From positions 1 to 14,195 of the forward strand of contig JAJKFJ010021475.1 of assembly GCA_027382625.1 (NCBI GenBank): DNA of 14,195 bases, given 5' to 3'. A program made the position numbers and the translations under genes. Below the pieces are notes generated by a model that saw only the letters and a program-made list of their open reading frames with translations, made no database searches and had not been told where the DNA came from. Position 1 is the first letter of the stretch; every line of letters begins with the position of its first letter. Of this stretch, positions 1 to 8,484 are shown piece after piece. Origin of the DNA: Tetmemena sp. SeJ-2015 (lineage: Eukaryota; Ciliophora; Spirotrichea; Sporadotrichida; Oxytrichidae).

Positions 1-588
1 GGGAAATTTTTTGGGAAAAAAATTTTAAGGCAAAAAATTTAAATATAATTTATTTATTAGTTTGTTGATTTTTTTAACTTGAAGTAAATGCTAGGAAAGT
101 TAACGAATTATAAATATTGCAATAATTTTTTTCAAAATATTCTAATTAATAGTTAATTAAAACTAAAGTTTCATGTTTCCATTAATGTTTGACTGTATTT
201 AACTTTTTTAAAATTTTTAAAATTATTGTTTTGGAAAATTAATATTATACCCCACTATTAAAAAGATTGTTTAATTAACCAAAATAAAATAGTTTTAAAT
301 AAAATAATGCCAAATATAGAAGTAGAAGAAGACTGCGATATATTAAAATATGGTTGAGAGAATTAAATCAAACTATAAAAACAATGAAAGCATTTTAACG
401 TATATTCAAACTTATATAAATACTGCCTTGTTAAAAAGATTATTCATCAATTAAATCGATAACTTAAAATAAAATTTTATAAGAGTCATGATGATAATTT
501 AGAATTAGTGAATTTTTCAAGAAATTTAATGTAATCAAGAATAATCTACTTCTTTAAATAGCATCTCAATTAATTTTAATAAATTTGG
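1..588. other. AT-rich stretch without a supported gene
   Basis: This is very AT-rich DNA with many short A and T runs and no convincing codon pattern on either strand. The first 40 bases are unusual for alternating, over-long runs of A, T and G. Their reverse complement resembles bases 2919-2940 inside the transposon-like region, differing mainly in run lengths. The match is low in complexity and may be accidental. Confidence 0.5.
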
Positions 589-800
589 TCATTACTGTCT
601 TTTCAAGCAGATCTGATTTAATGATTTGGCATTCGAGAATATCAAATGTGAATCTTTGCCACTAACTATTGATGCATACAATTGTAATTCAATCAAGTGA
701 GTAAAATCCAGTTAGTCACGTGAGCCACCAGCAGGATATGGTAAGTAAAACTGGTAGCGATCTTTCTATCTAACTTTGCTATTTTTATTATTATGAATCT
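589..800 (-). other. Possible coding fragment, unidentified
   Basis: On the minus strand this patch is open under TAA/TAG=Gln down to a TGA at 589-591, and it is richer in G and C than its surroundings. The translation between about 771 and 592 is mixed and protein-like, including FYLPYPAGGSRDQLDF and IVSGKDSHLIFSNAKSL. I do not recognise the protein. No start can be fixed, because the frame stays open beyond 830. A second minus frame is also partly open here, so the choice rests only on residue composition. It could be a macronuclear-destined segment, a gene relic or chance. Confidence 0.22.
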
Positions 801-809
801 ATCTGCGCA

Positions 810-824
810 GTGAGTCGAGTGAGA
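810..824 (-). repeat. Inverted copy of the array core motif
   Basis: The 15 bases gtgagtcgagtgaga are the exact reverse complement of the core repeated nine times at 1087-1592. This is the only inverted copy I see. It lies about 270 bases left of the first forward copy, so the two could form the arms of a large inverted pair. Confidence 0.8.
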
Positions 825-1086
825 CATGTTATTTGGATGCTATTTCAATTATGATAGTTGTAGCTGTAATCATATATTGGCTATATTCGTTATTCATATT
901 TATATAGATTATTTATTCTCAGTTATTCTTTCTATTTATTTGTTATATATATTTTATTCCCACTCCATCAGCTATTGTACCTATTAAATTTTGGTTGTTA
1001 CTCATTATAGGAAAAGAAAACAAAAGCAATCACTTCTTATCATAAAGTAAGTAAATTTATAATCTCAAGCATATTTTAATTACTTA
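825..1086. other. AT-rich spacer
   Basis: AT-rich sequence between the inverted core copy and the tandem array. I see no supported gene, RNA or repeat in it. Confidence 0.5.
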
Positions 1087-1592
1087 TCTCACTTGACTCA
1101 CTCGACTCACGACATTAATTACTTTTCTTAATATAAATCTCATCTGTCTCACTCGACTCACTGATTCTAATATAACTTTAATTCAAAAACTAATATGATC
1201 ATTCTTAATAAGCAACTTAAAACATTATATTAAAGATTAATACAAATTACATGTCTCACTCGACTCACCAGATTTAAATTAACTCTAATATAGAAATCTC
1301 ACTCGACTCACGACAATCAAATCACTTTAATATCAAAGTCTCACTCGACTCACGGCTTATAAATAGAGATTAATTAATCAAGATATATTGACACTGGTAA
1401 TTAAAAGATAATCAAATATACCTATCTCACTCGACTCACCATAATAAATCAAACTTTCTAATCACGACTCACTCGACTCACGATAATCTAATCACTTTAA
1501 TATAACTGACTCACTCGACTCACCAACTTAATCACTAACAATTAATCATATTGCGATCAATCAATCAAGTGTCTCACTCGACTCACCAAGTT
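1087..1592 (+). repeat. Degenerate tandem array, about 42-base unit
   Basis: A core close to tctcactcgactcac occurs nine times. The cgactcac part starts at 1103, 1154, 1261, 1304, 1346, 1432, 1474, 1516 and 1579. Most spacings are 42-43 bases or a double of that (86), with exceptions of 51, 63 and 107. Between cores the units are AT-rich and partly alike: atcactttaatat precedes the copies at 1346 and 1516. The first copy is extended by a partial duplication of the core (ctcacttgactcactcgact). The array ends about 27 bases before the transposase ATG. That position, together with the inverted copy at 810-824, would suit subterminal repeats of a transposon, for example transposase binding sites. 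A simple satellite is the alternative. Confidence 0.9.
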
Positions 1593-1618
1593 TAATCAAA
1601 ATCAAATATAAAATAGGG

Positions 1619-2626
1619 ATGAATAGCACAGATTAGAAAGAAGCAAGTCTGGGAAGAGACAACTTCAATCTGAAGGACCTGATAATAAACTTGAGATATC
1701 GTGATGGGCTTGCAAGCTCGCAGGCTCCAGTTTACTTCAGCTACAAGCAGATATCTTAGCTTACAGGCATCAGGATAGCTGAAGTGAAAAAGGTGTGCAC
1801 CTGCTAAGCTTTTCAAGGTCAAGAGATGAGACTATCTAATAAGCGATAGGTTCTTCCCCAAGACGCTGAGGAGTTCATCATATCGAGCGATACTCTCAAG
1901 GATTGGAGTGGACTAACTTTGACAGAGCGCTGCGTCATGGTCCATCGGCGATTTCCTGAATTCAAGCTTTCCCCCTCTCGCTTGAGATCCATCTACCTTC
2001 GACATGGGATTAAGCGAAAGATAATTACTGTGACAAAGCACAAAACCCCAAAATAATAGCTCTAAATACCTATTTTGGAGAGTGAGATGTTGATCTCAAT
2101 TCAGAAAGCCATCGATAGCAAATCTGAAATCCTCTTCGTTGACGAAGTGATGTTTATTTCCAAAAAACTGGGGATTTGAGATTAGACTCCCCAGCAATAG
2201 AAATCAAAATATAGAAGTCCAAGATAAGCTCTAAGCTTAGGAAAGCTTAGCCGTCGTTTGTGGAATCTCATTGTCTAAAGGCCTTAAAATTTCTTTTCCC
2301 ATGCATGACAATTTCAAATTGACACTGAAAAAAATTTCACGACTTCACCCTTTTGGAGTCCCAAGATACCCTTTGCAGACAAAAATTTTATCAATGTGTT
2401 TGGACAATCTGAGAGCCCCATCCCCAGCAAAAAATAAAAGCAATCTGCGGGGGAATTTTCGATCAAACCCTTTATTTTTACGCCACCCTACTCCCCCCTC
2501 AGTACAACCCAATGAGAATTACTTCTCTTTTCCCTCAAGAACTAATACAAAAGAAAAAAACTGAAAGCATCACTCAAAAACGGAAGATAAAGGGCAAGGA
2601 AGCTTTTAAAACAGTTTTCAGTATGA
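1619..2626 (+). pseudogene. Tc1/mariner-family transposase, TBE-like, frameshifted
   Basis: Read with TAA/TAG=Gln, the frame opens at ATG 1619 and runs 186 codons to a TGA at 2177-2179. Residues about 98-135 look like a helix-turn-helix DNA-binding segment (SPSRLRSIYLRHGIKRK). ILFVDEVMF follows, with the first catalytic Asp at residue 175. The protein then continues one base out of phase (from gga at 2172): LAVVCGISLSKGLKIS, then CLDNLRA with the second Asp at 2403-2405, then QPNENYFSF with the Glu at 2514-2516, 36 residues later. The order and motifs fit DDE transposases of the IS630-Tc1-mariner group, and the overall look fits hypotrich TBE elements. A second shift near 2555 returns to the first frame, with a Lys-rich tail ending at TGA 2624-2626. 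The shifts lie next to A and G runs, so they may be real decay or consensus errors. The total of about 336 codons is near full length. Confidence 0.8.
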
Positions 2627-2729
2627 TAGTTTGTTTAAGATATTTGGAAGGTTGGGTTGTTGGTTGCAAATTTTAAGTTTAATTAATTAGGTTTAATTTT
2701 TAAAGTAAAATTTAAATTTCCCCAAATTT

Positions 2730-3605
2730 AAATTTTAAATTCTTCGAGAGTTTTCGGGGTTTCAACCCATTCTAGTTTTGTTCCATCTGAACATGAGCTT
2801 GACTGTCGATCATTACCCATGTCGCTTTGACGCTATGATTTATTAGCAGAGCCTGGCCCATCATTGCTCCCGAAATTTTTTGAGGGATGTTACAGGCCCG
2901 GAGGGTTTGGCTTTTGTCTTTTTTGCCTTAAAAATTTTTTAGATGATTATTTTCCATGATTTGGGAAGTGCCCTTTACCGTTTTTCTCTAAAAAAATTGG
3001 GTTTTTGATTTAAAATCTTACTCGAGATGAATGGATGGTTTGGAAATTTTGGGGACGGGCCACCCTTTTCTGAAAGGGAGAATGAAATCATTTTTAACTA
3101 AAACCATCTGTAGCGGGAGTTTTCTCTTATCCTGAGTGAGCTTGACGATGTGAGAGAGGTAGTCGGGTTTGGGATTTGTTATTATTTAAAAATTTGCGTT
3201 TTTTTTTTTTCTAAATCCAGCTGGGAGAAACCCTCAGAACTCATAGTCACCCTTAACCCCCTTGAAATATTTGTTTTACTGATAACTCCCCCGTATTTTG
3301 GTCCCCTTCGTCATCTTCCCTCCCCACTTTTTTTAAAAAAGTTTTTTGGGTTTCCTTTTGAGGATCTGCCGAAAGAAATCCCCCGATTCACTCCCTCAAT
3401 CGGCGGCTTTGTAGTAACCCACAAAAAATAAAATTTGAGTTGTATGATTTTTTTTTTACGATTTCGGTGAAGTAGGATTAGAGGTCGGCTTCGATCAAAA
3501 ATCTACCCCCCAACTCCTGAGGGCCTTTTTCTCTTAGAGTTTCACCCATATCTCCATCCCCCTGATTGTTTCGAACTAGTCCCACTTTCGTTTTTAGGAT
3601 TCCAT
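2730..3605 (-). pseudogene. Second transposon ORF, convergent, frameshifted
   Basis: The minus strand starts at ATG 3605-3603 with a well-formed segment (MESQKRKWDQFETIRGMEIW) that stops at TGA 3495-3497. Protein-like stretches then continue in shifting frames: EADLQSYFTEIVK; PPIEGVNRGISFGRSSKGNP; SSEGFSQLDL; SNDGPGSANKSQRQSD; and EWVETPKTLEEFKI near 2735-2780. Frame changes fall near runs of A, T, C or G. I cannot name the protein. Its place beside and convergent with the transposase, the shared base composition and the shared breakage suggest it is the accessory ORF of the same element. TBE elements are known to carry two ORFs besides the transposase. I see no zinc-finger cysteines that would tie it to one of them. 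The C-terminal end is uncertain. Confidence 0.5.
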
Positions 3606-3686
3606 ATTCTAAATTAATAGTTAAAGTCTGCTATGAAATACTTAAAATAATCTGTATGATTTCCTATAGTAAATAGCCCAGAGTAA

Positions 3687-3785
3687 ATGATTATTTATGA
3701 TGAGGAGATAGAAGTCCTTATAGATGATGAAATTTTAAAATAAAGGAATGAAGCTACGAGCTAATACCTTATTCAAAAAGTGTGA
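3687..3785 (+). CDS. Small ORF upstream, possible 5' exon
   Basis: ATG at 3687 opens 32 codons to TGA 3783-3785 (MIIYDEEIEVLIDDE, then KQRNEATSQYLIQKV). The composition is acidic and polar rather than AT-noise-like. The frame equals that of the gene starting at 3975. The last codons overlap a possible splice donor (aaa|gtgtga at 3779/3780), so this could be a first exon joined to the large gene. It could equally be an upstream ORF, a relic or chance. I do not recognise the peptide. Confidence 0.2.
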
Positions 3786-3820
3786 TTTAATGTGATTTTT
3801 TGTGAGTTTTTGTGATTTTT
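3781..3820 (+). repeat. 10-base tandem repeat, four copies
   Basis: Four head-to-tail decamers occupy 3781-3820: tgtgatttaa, tgtgattttt, tgtgagtttt, tgtgattttt. A further T run follows. The repeat lies about 155 bases before the start of the large gene, directly at the end of the small ORF. It may be a microsatellite or part of a leader or intron. Confidence 0.85.
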
Positions 3821-3974
3821 TTTAATTAATTTGGATAATCTGAAAAATATCATCTTCTTGAAATTCTAAGAGAATTAGTTACTATATAAGGATAGTGAGA
3901 TCAGCTTCGGCGGGTGTGACTTATATTGTAATAACATTTATATTAGCCATAATTATTAATAGTATTTAATATAA

Positions 3975-6644
3975 ATGTAGGAAGTGTAGGAGGACTATGA
4001 CAGCGATGACTCAAGGTGTGGTGATGAGTCAAGCTATGAGGATGAGGAATTCACAAAAGTAATTAAAGCTAGTAAAGGAGGAAACATCAAGCAATCTAAG
4101 ATATAAAGTTTAGGAAAGAGAAGTAAGTATTCAAATGTGATTAACAACTCTCTAGAGGTGAGAGAGTTTTCTGGATTGTCATCAAATTAGGAAGCGATAG
4201 ATATACTTGAAAAAATAACTAAGGGATACAAGCTTACAATGAAGGATATTCAAAACCATAAACTACTCAAATCACATCCACTCTCAGAATATGAGTCTGA
4301 AGAAATACGAGATTTGATTAGAGTCAAGTGATAAAAGATACAAAGGAGAAATGCTTCAGTGGGTACTTTGAAGGACTAGTAAGATGAACTCTTGAACTAT
4401 CTATCACACTTTTACAAGGACGAAAAAAATGATACTGATAAATTATTGCACTAAGAGAAGTGCTCACCAGAGTTGATTGCTCCTTAAAATTAAGAGTCAT
4501 AGTATCAACTAGCTTAGGTGTCTAAGTTCATACTTCAAAACTACAATGAATTAGAGATAGGAATCAAGCTCTAAGTCCATAAATCACTCATTGAAAAATT
4601 TGTGGACAATCCTAAACTGATGGCCCTTTGCTAAGACTATCAAATTAGTTTGGAGCAAGATAAACTTGAAAAGTTGTTTAAGTCAAGAGAATTGGATCTA
4701 TTAGGTGAAGGACTCAAAAGACTTAATTTAACACAGATCCTCAACATACATTTGAGAATGTCAAAAATTATCCCAAGCCTCAGTCACGAAGGATAGACAT
4801 TATTTTTCACACTCTATCCTTTCCTGAGTGCCATTAACATTTTAGATAAGACTGAGGAGTCATAAAAAGAAGTTTTAAGATAAATGATTCTTTCACTCAA
4901 CCGATACCTCTTAGATAATGACATTTTATACAGCTCTCATTTCATAGGATTACTAATTGACTCATTTCCTTTAATCCTGAGGGATAATCCCTAGCTAGAT
5001 AAACATTAAACTCAAATTGAAAAAAATATGAACGATCTAGGATTCACTCAAGTCGAATCTCAAATCATATCAGTAAACCCTAAAAACTATTTTTGGCCAG
5101 GGTTTATTAAAAAGTTGCAGTGCTGCTGCTCAAGATCAAAGCAAGTTATGATAGAATTCCTATCAAAAGTATAAGTACTTTCGGACCCATTCATAATGTT
5201 TGATGAGCTGCTTGATCTTTTTAGATGCCGAGATATTCTCTTTACTATTATAAACAAGAAGGATAAAATAAAACTTCCATTAGAGAGGTGCCTCCTCATA
5301 CTCTAATCAATCAAAGAATTTCAAAAGTAGGACATACTCAACATTCTAGAACTCGATGAATAAAACTGGATGAGAGAAATAAATAAGCGCACATCTCAAT
5401 CCTCTAACAAGACTTTAGAACAACAAAGGAATGTGGACAACAACTAACAAATATTTGAAGCTGCAATAAAAGACTTCAATTAAAAGAGAGAAGTATCCCT
5501 TGAAGAGATGATGGAAATTTCAGAAAAGGTGGAGAATGTTTGTGATGAGTACAAACATAATGAGTTTCAGGCAACTATTGCTGGGATAGCTCTAAGTTGT
5601 TCTAGTAGCATTATTCAATGTCATCTCCCGACTGCATCTGGAAAAACTTGGATAATTAGTTTAATCGCTGAGTACTGGAAATAAAGAGGGAAAAAAGTTC
5701 TAATCTTAGTATTGAATGATATCTTGAAAACACAAGCCCAAAGATAGCTCCTTCCTCTAGGAATAAATCTGAGCATTGAAACCATTGAAAACTTTTATGG
5801 ATAAAAGAATACTCACGAGATAACTATAGTAGATGAGTATGACTAAATAATTTCAGCACATCCATTCAAAGTAGTCTCAGGAAAAATATTTGGAATATGG
5901 GACATGACTTTGACTTAGTGTTACTTGTTCAGCGCGACTTGCGACCCTGGGATTCAAAGGATTATTTAGAAAACTCTAGGACAAACAAAGATACTTTCTT
6001 TTCAGAGTGAAGTCGAGTATGTATCTGGAATCCAACAAGACCTTGGAGGAGACATTGAAATTTTTAAGAAGCAATCGGAGAGAGCAGATCACACCATTCA
6101 GTTGATAGAAAAATTTGCCAAGCACATTCCACTAATTATCTTCAGTGATAGGGACACTCATGACAAGTATGAGAAAATAATTAAGCAGATAGGAGTGTCA
6201 AATTTCAAGAGAGGAATATCTGTTGAAAACTTAGACGAAATCTCCTAGTGGCACAGTGGTGTTTTGATGCTGAGTCCTGAGGAATGCTGCGGCTACAATA
6301 CCCGATTCAGATAGGACTCTAAAGTAATCATCTCATGCAATGTTAATTCAGAAAGTCAGTATTAATAGATGAGAGGAAGAAGCTCCAGGACCAGAGGGAT
6401 ACTGTAGTCGGTGTATATTGCAGTCAGCAACTAATCTAAAAGCCAAATCATTCAAGGAATGAAGCAACTTTCAATGTAGCAACTTATAGATGTTGAAAAA
6501 CTACTTGAAGTAATCTACAAGAGAAGGAATACTAAGATACTGATCGAAGCACTCAACCAATCAACATAAACTAAAGATGAAATCAGATCATTGCATCATT
6601 TAAAACAAGTGATTGGTGAAAAAGATTTTAGACGACTTTTATGA
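3975..6644 (+). CDS. SecA-like superfamily 2 ATPase/helicase-domain protein
   Basis: One frame of 890 codons runs from ATG 3975 to TGA 6642-6644 with TAA/TAG=Gln and one internal TGA (4329). The first 25 residues are acidic (EDYDSDDS, EDEE). Residues about 40-530 look helical, with no motif I know. The ATPase core follows: Walker A PTASGKT at 552-558; VLILVLNDILKTQAQ shortly after; Walker B DEYD at 620-623; motif III SAT at 653-655; motif VI QMRGRSSR at 798-805. The LVLND, IVDEYD and QMRGRSSR pattern resembles the SecA DEAD domain more than DEAD-box RNA helicases. There is no signal peptide or membrane span, and I see no SecA preprotein-binding or C-terminal zinc region, so a secretion role is not implied. 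Substrate and function are unknown. The frame is continuous for 2.67 kb next to transposon DNA, so it is either a single-segment gene or a germline-limited gene. The family call is fairly safe; the role is not. Confidence 0.85.
4323..4337 (+). other. Possible 15-base intron containing the only in-frame TGA
   Basis: The sequence gtcaagtgataaaag begins with GT, ends with AG, sits between codons (phase 0) and includes the in-frame TGA at 4329-4331. Removing it keeps the frame (LIR joined to IQRR). Introns of 15 bases are known in heterotrich ciliates, but not to my knowledge in hypotrichs. Alternatives are TGA read as Trp (the gene uses TGG for Trp about six times), a nonsense mutation or a sequencing error. 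Confidence 0.3.
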
Positions 6645-7588
6645 ATGAAGATCCCTAATCAGTTCATTCAGTCATTAAAGGGGTGTCAAATAATAATTAG
6701 TTCTCAAAGAAAATGTATTTAACTTATATTTACCCAAAAAATCTACTAAATCTTTGATTGGTTAAAATAATCTTTCTTCTCTATTAAAATTATTTTTGTA
6801 TATCTTTATTAATTAGTTAATCAGCAAGAAAATTAAATCGAAGCATTTTTATCCATACCAGTAATAAGTAATTTAATTTTATTTTTGCAATTAAATAGAA
6901 TATGCTCAATACAGCATATTGACTGAATGGATCAAAACTTATTCAATTCGTATAAATTTTCTCAATGAAAATTACATTTAGAAAATTACAGCATGTTCTC
7001 ACTTATGCAACTGACAATATTATATAAATTTTTATGAGTTGATAATCTTCTGAGCTAATTAAGGTTTAATTATCAACCATATAATTTTGAATTTTAAATT
7101 AAAATAAATGGTTAAATCTTTTGGGGTTGTTAAATGAATATCCTGACATTTATTGATATGGTAATATATTGAATTAGGAATTATATTTACTAATAAGTTA
7201 GAGCTTACTAAAATTCTCTTAACAGGAAACAGAGGCGTATTCTCACTTTTATCGATTGCAGAATATCTAACAATATTTGATATCATCATGTTTAATTAGC
7301 TTTGTTTTAGGCTAAAGAGCATTTCATTTGCAAGATTCTCTGTTGCAAAAAATTCATTTTTAAAGCGTCAGTATAAAATTGAAAGACATAATTAATTTTA
7401 AATTAATATCCAAATTTGATTATGAATAAAAATTTAAAATACATTCACATTTACCTTTAAATTATTAGATTCTTCAATTATCTCGAGAAGTCAAATGAAT
7501 ATTTAATTCTGGAATAAATATAGAAATCTTTAAAAATTAAGTTTAAGAAAAATACTAAAAATTATGATTGGATAAATATCACCTAGCA
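6645..7588. other. AT-rich downstream region without a supported gene
   Basis: AT-rich sequence following the large gene. The first 100 bases or so probably hold its 3' untranslated region. Open frames exist on both strands (for instance minus 7059-7289), but their composition is that of AT-rich noise. A small perfect hairpin at 6899-6920 is the only structured element I note. Confidence 0.5.
6899..6920. repeat. Short perfect hairpin
   Basis: An 8-base stem (aatatgct and agcatatt) encloses a 6-base loop. It lies about 255 bases after the stop codon of the SecA-like gene. This is a structural observation only; a role as a terminator or processing site is not shown. Confidence 0.6.
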
Positions 7589-7659
7589 ATGATTTACTGG
7601 GTGTTCTTATTTGGGTATCCTCATCTATATAATTTATTTAAAGATTCATTTTAAAATAA

Positions 7660-7815
7660 AATCATCAGCTGGGCTTGTAAGTTAATGCCTAACTCATAGT
7701 CTTCATAAGTTGTTTATGAAGTGTTAAAATGGAATTTCTTGATTGCTTTTATAGCAAGTGTTTTATGGATGGTTAGGCACAGATGGTGGAATGTACGATG
7801 GAGGAGTCATAAGTA
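7660..7815 (-). other. Coding-like island, strand uncertain
   Basis: This patch has clearly more G and C than its flanks. On the minus strand an ATG at 7810-7808 directly follows AT-rich DNA and opens 35 codons rich in Pro and polar residues (MTPPSYIPPSVPNHPQNT), ending at TGA 7703-7705. A second minus frame and a plus frame are also open. The plus frame, from ATG 7589 through 8044, includes the hydrophobic run NFLIAFIASVLWMV followed by basic residues. I favour the minus reading because the composition changes at its ATG, but the evidence is weak. It could be a 5' gene segment of a split germline gene. Confidence 0.25.
7701..7721. repeat. Short perfect hairpin
   Basis: The sequences cttcataa and ttatgaag form an 8-base stem around a 5-base loop (gttgt). 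It overlaps the end of the minus-strand small ORF in the 7660-7815 island. A wider, weaker pair (tgcctaac upstream, gttaggca near 7774) flanks it. Confidence 0.6.
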
Positions 7816-8162
7816 ATACAAAATAATATAAATAAGCACCAACACTTTCATTTTTATTCATATACATTTTAATGTAGATTTTAAATACATTTAATTTAAG
7901 AAAGATAAAACAATTAACACCAATTATTTTTAAATTATTTTTGATACATAAAATTATAAGGAGTTTATATTTTCAATTAATATGCTGCTAAATTGTGGGA
8001 AATAAAGTTTTATTTTGAGATTTATTTTCATATAATATTTTTGATACTTAAGGTTTTTAATTTTCATTAAAAAAATAAGTATAGCATATCTTGCTAATTC
8101 TTTTTCATTAAATAATTTTTAAATCCATCAATTAAACATTTGTAAAATAAAATATTTTTATT
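7816..8162. other. AT-rich spacer
   Basis: Very AT-rich DNA between two islands of higher GC. The plus frame from 7589 stays open to TGA 8042-8044, but its composition here is AT noise. I see nothing else to annotate. Confidence 0.5.
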
Positions 8163-8186
8163 ATTATCCTTTCAGCCCCGATTTTT
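8163..8186 (+). repeat. Left arm of 24-base inverted repeat
   Basis: The arm reads attatc, two unmatched bases, ttcagcc, one unmatched base, then cgattttt. It pairs with the reverse complement of 8470-8493 at 21 of 24 positions. The arms sit exactly at the borders of a GC-raised island, which argues against chance. Confidence 0.7.
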
Positions 8187-8277
8187 GACTACTGGCTAAT
8201 AAGCCAGGTTGCCCAGTAAGCAGCCACTGTTTTTCGTCTTTTTACTGAACTTTAGAGAAGTGGCTTCAAATCCATCC

Positions 8278-8484
8278 ATGATTGGCATGTTCAAATCCAT
8301 TAATTACCCTACAATTGTGGGATTTAATAAAGTAAAATTACCTTTTTTGACATTTTTGTAGCAATACTCTGTCGACAAAGAGCACTTACAGTACCAAGTT
8401 TTAACACAGATGGCAACTGTTTCGTCCTCGTTCCTCCAGGCCTTACAAAAGCCAACTCAAAAGTTTTTTAAAAATCGAGGCTGA
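8278..8484 (+). CDS. Short ORF with a putative 30-base intron, unidentified
   Basis: ATG at 8278 opens a frame to TGA 8482-8484. Bases 8332-8361 have the look of a ciliate intron: they start gtaaaatta, end ttttgtag, are 30 long, are richer in A/T than their flanks and keep the frame. Splicing gives 58 residues (MIGMFKSINYPTIVGFNK joined to QYSVDKEHLQYQVL, MATVSSSFLQALQKPTQKFF). I do not recognise the protein. The frame is open upstream to the left repeat arm, so the true start may lie further left or in another segment. The stop lies inside the right inverted-repeat arm. It may be a small gene, a gene segment or the content of a small mobile element. Confidence 0.35.
8332..8361 (+). other. 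Putative 30-base spliceosomal intron
   Basis: The donor gtaaaa and acceptor ttttgtag bracket a 30-base AT-rich stretch that interrupts an open frame between codons. It contains an in-frame TAG that would be read as Gln if retained, so removal is not forced by a stop codon. A related GT...AG pattern can also be read on the opposite strand, which weakens the call. Confidence 0.4.

Larger units (their letters stand above)
3606..3974. other. Spacer between transposon relic and SecA-like gene
   Basis: AT-rich spacer upstream of the large gene. It holds a small open frame at 3687-3785 in the same phase as that gene and a 10-base tandem repeat at 3781-3820. I see no clear promoter element. The gene's ATG is preceded by an AT-only context (tttaatataaatg), as is common for ciliate starts. 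Confidence 0.5.

Noticed and set aside
1087..1592. CRISPR-like array
   Set aside because: The core is short, spacers resemble each other and vary in length, and the genome is eukaryotic; it is a degenerate tandem repeat.
1592..1822. Minus-strand ORF of 76 codons
   Set aside because: It is a shadow of the transposase frame at 1619 and the array border; the translation is unrelated to any motif.
2042..2053. Telomere-like aaaaccccaaaa, as at TBE ends
   Set aside because: It is one and a half units only and lies inside the transposase reading frame, so it does not mark an element end.
2271..2564. Plus-strand ORF of 97 codons as a stand-alone gene
   Set aside because: It is the middle and C-terminal part of the frameshifted transposase, carrying the second Asp and the Glu, not a separate gene.
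3150..3431. Plus-strand ORF of 93 codons
   Set aside because: The opposite strand gives more protein-like pieces consistent with the second transposon ORF.
5087..5299. Minus-strand ORF of 70 codons
   Set aside because: It lies entirely inside the SecA-like gene on the other strand.
7059..7289. Minus-strand ORF of 76 codons
   Set aside because: Composition is that of AT-rich noise, and there is no GC rise or motif; this length is expected by chance.
8255..8305. tRNA suggested by two ttcaaatcc T-loop-like strings
   Set aside because: I could not build acceptor, D and anticodon stems around either string; they are a direct repeat within a coding-like frame.
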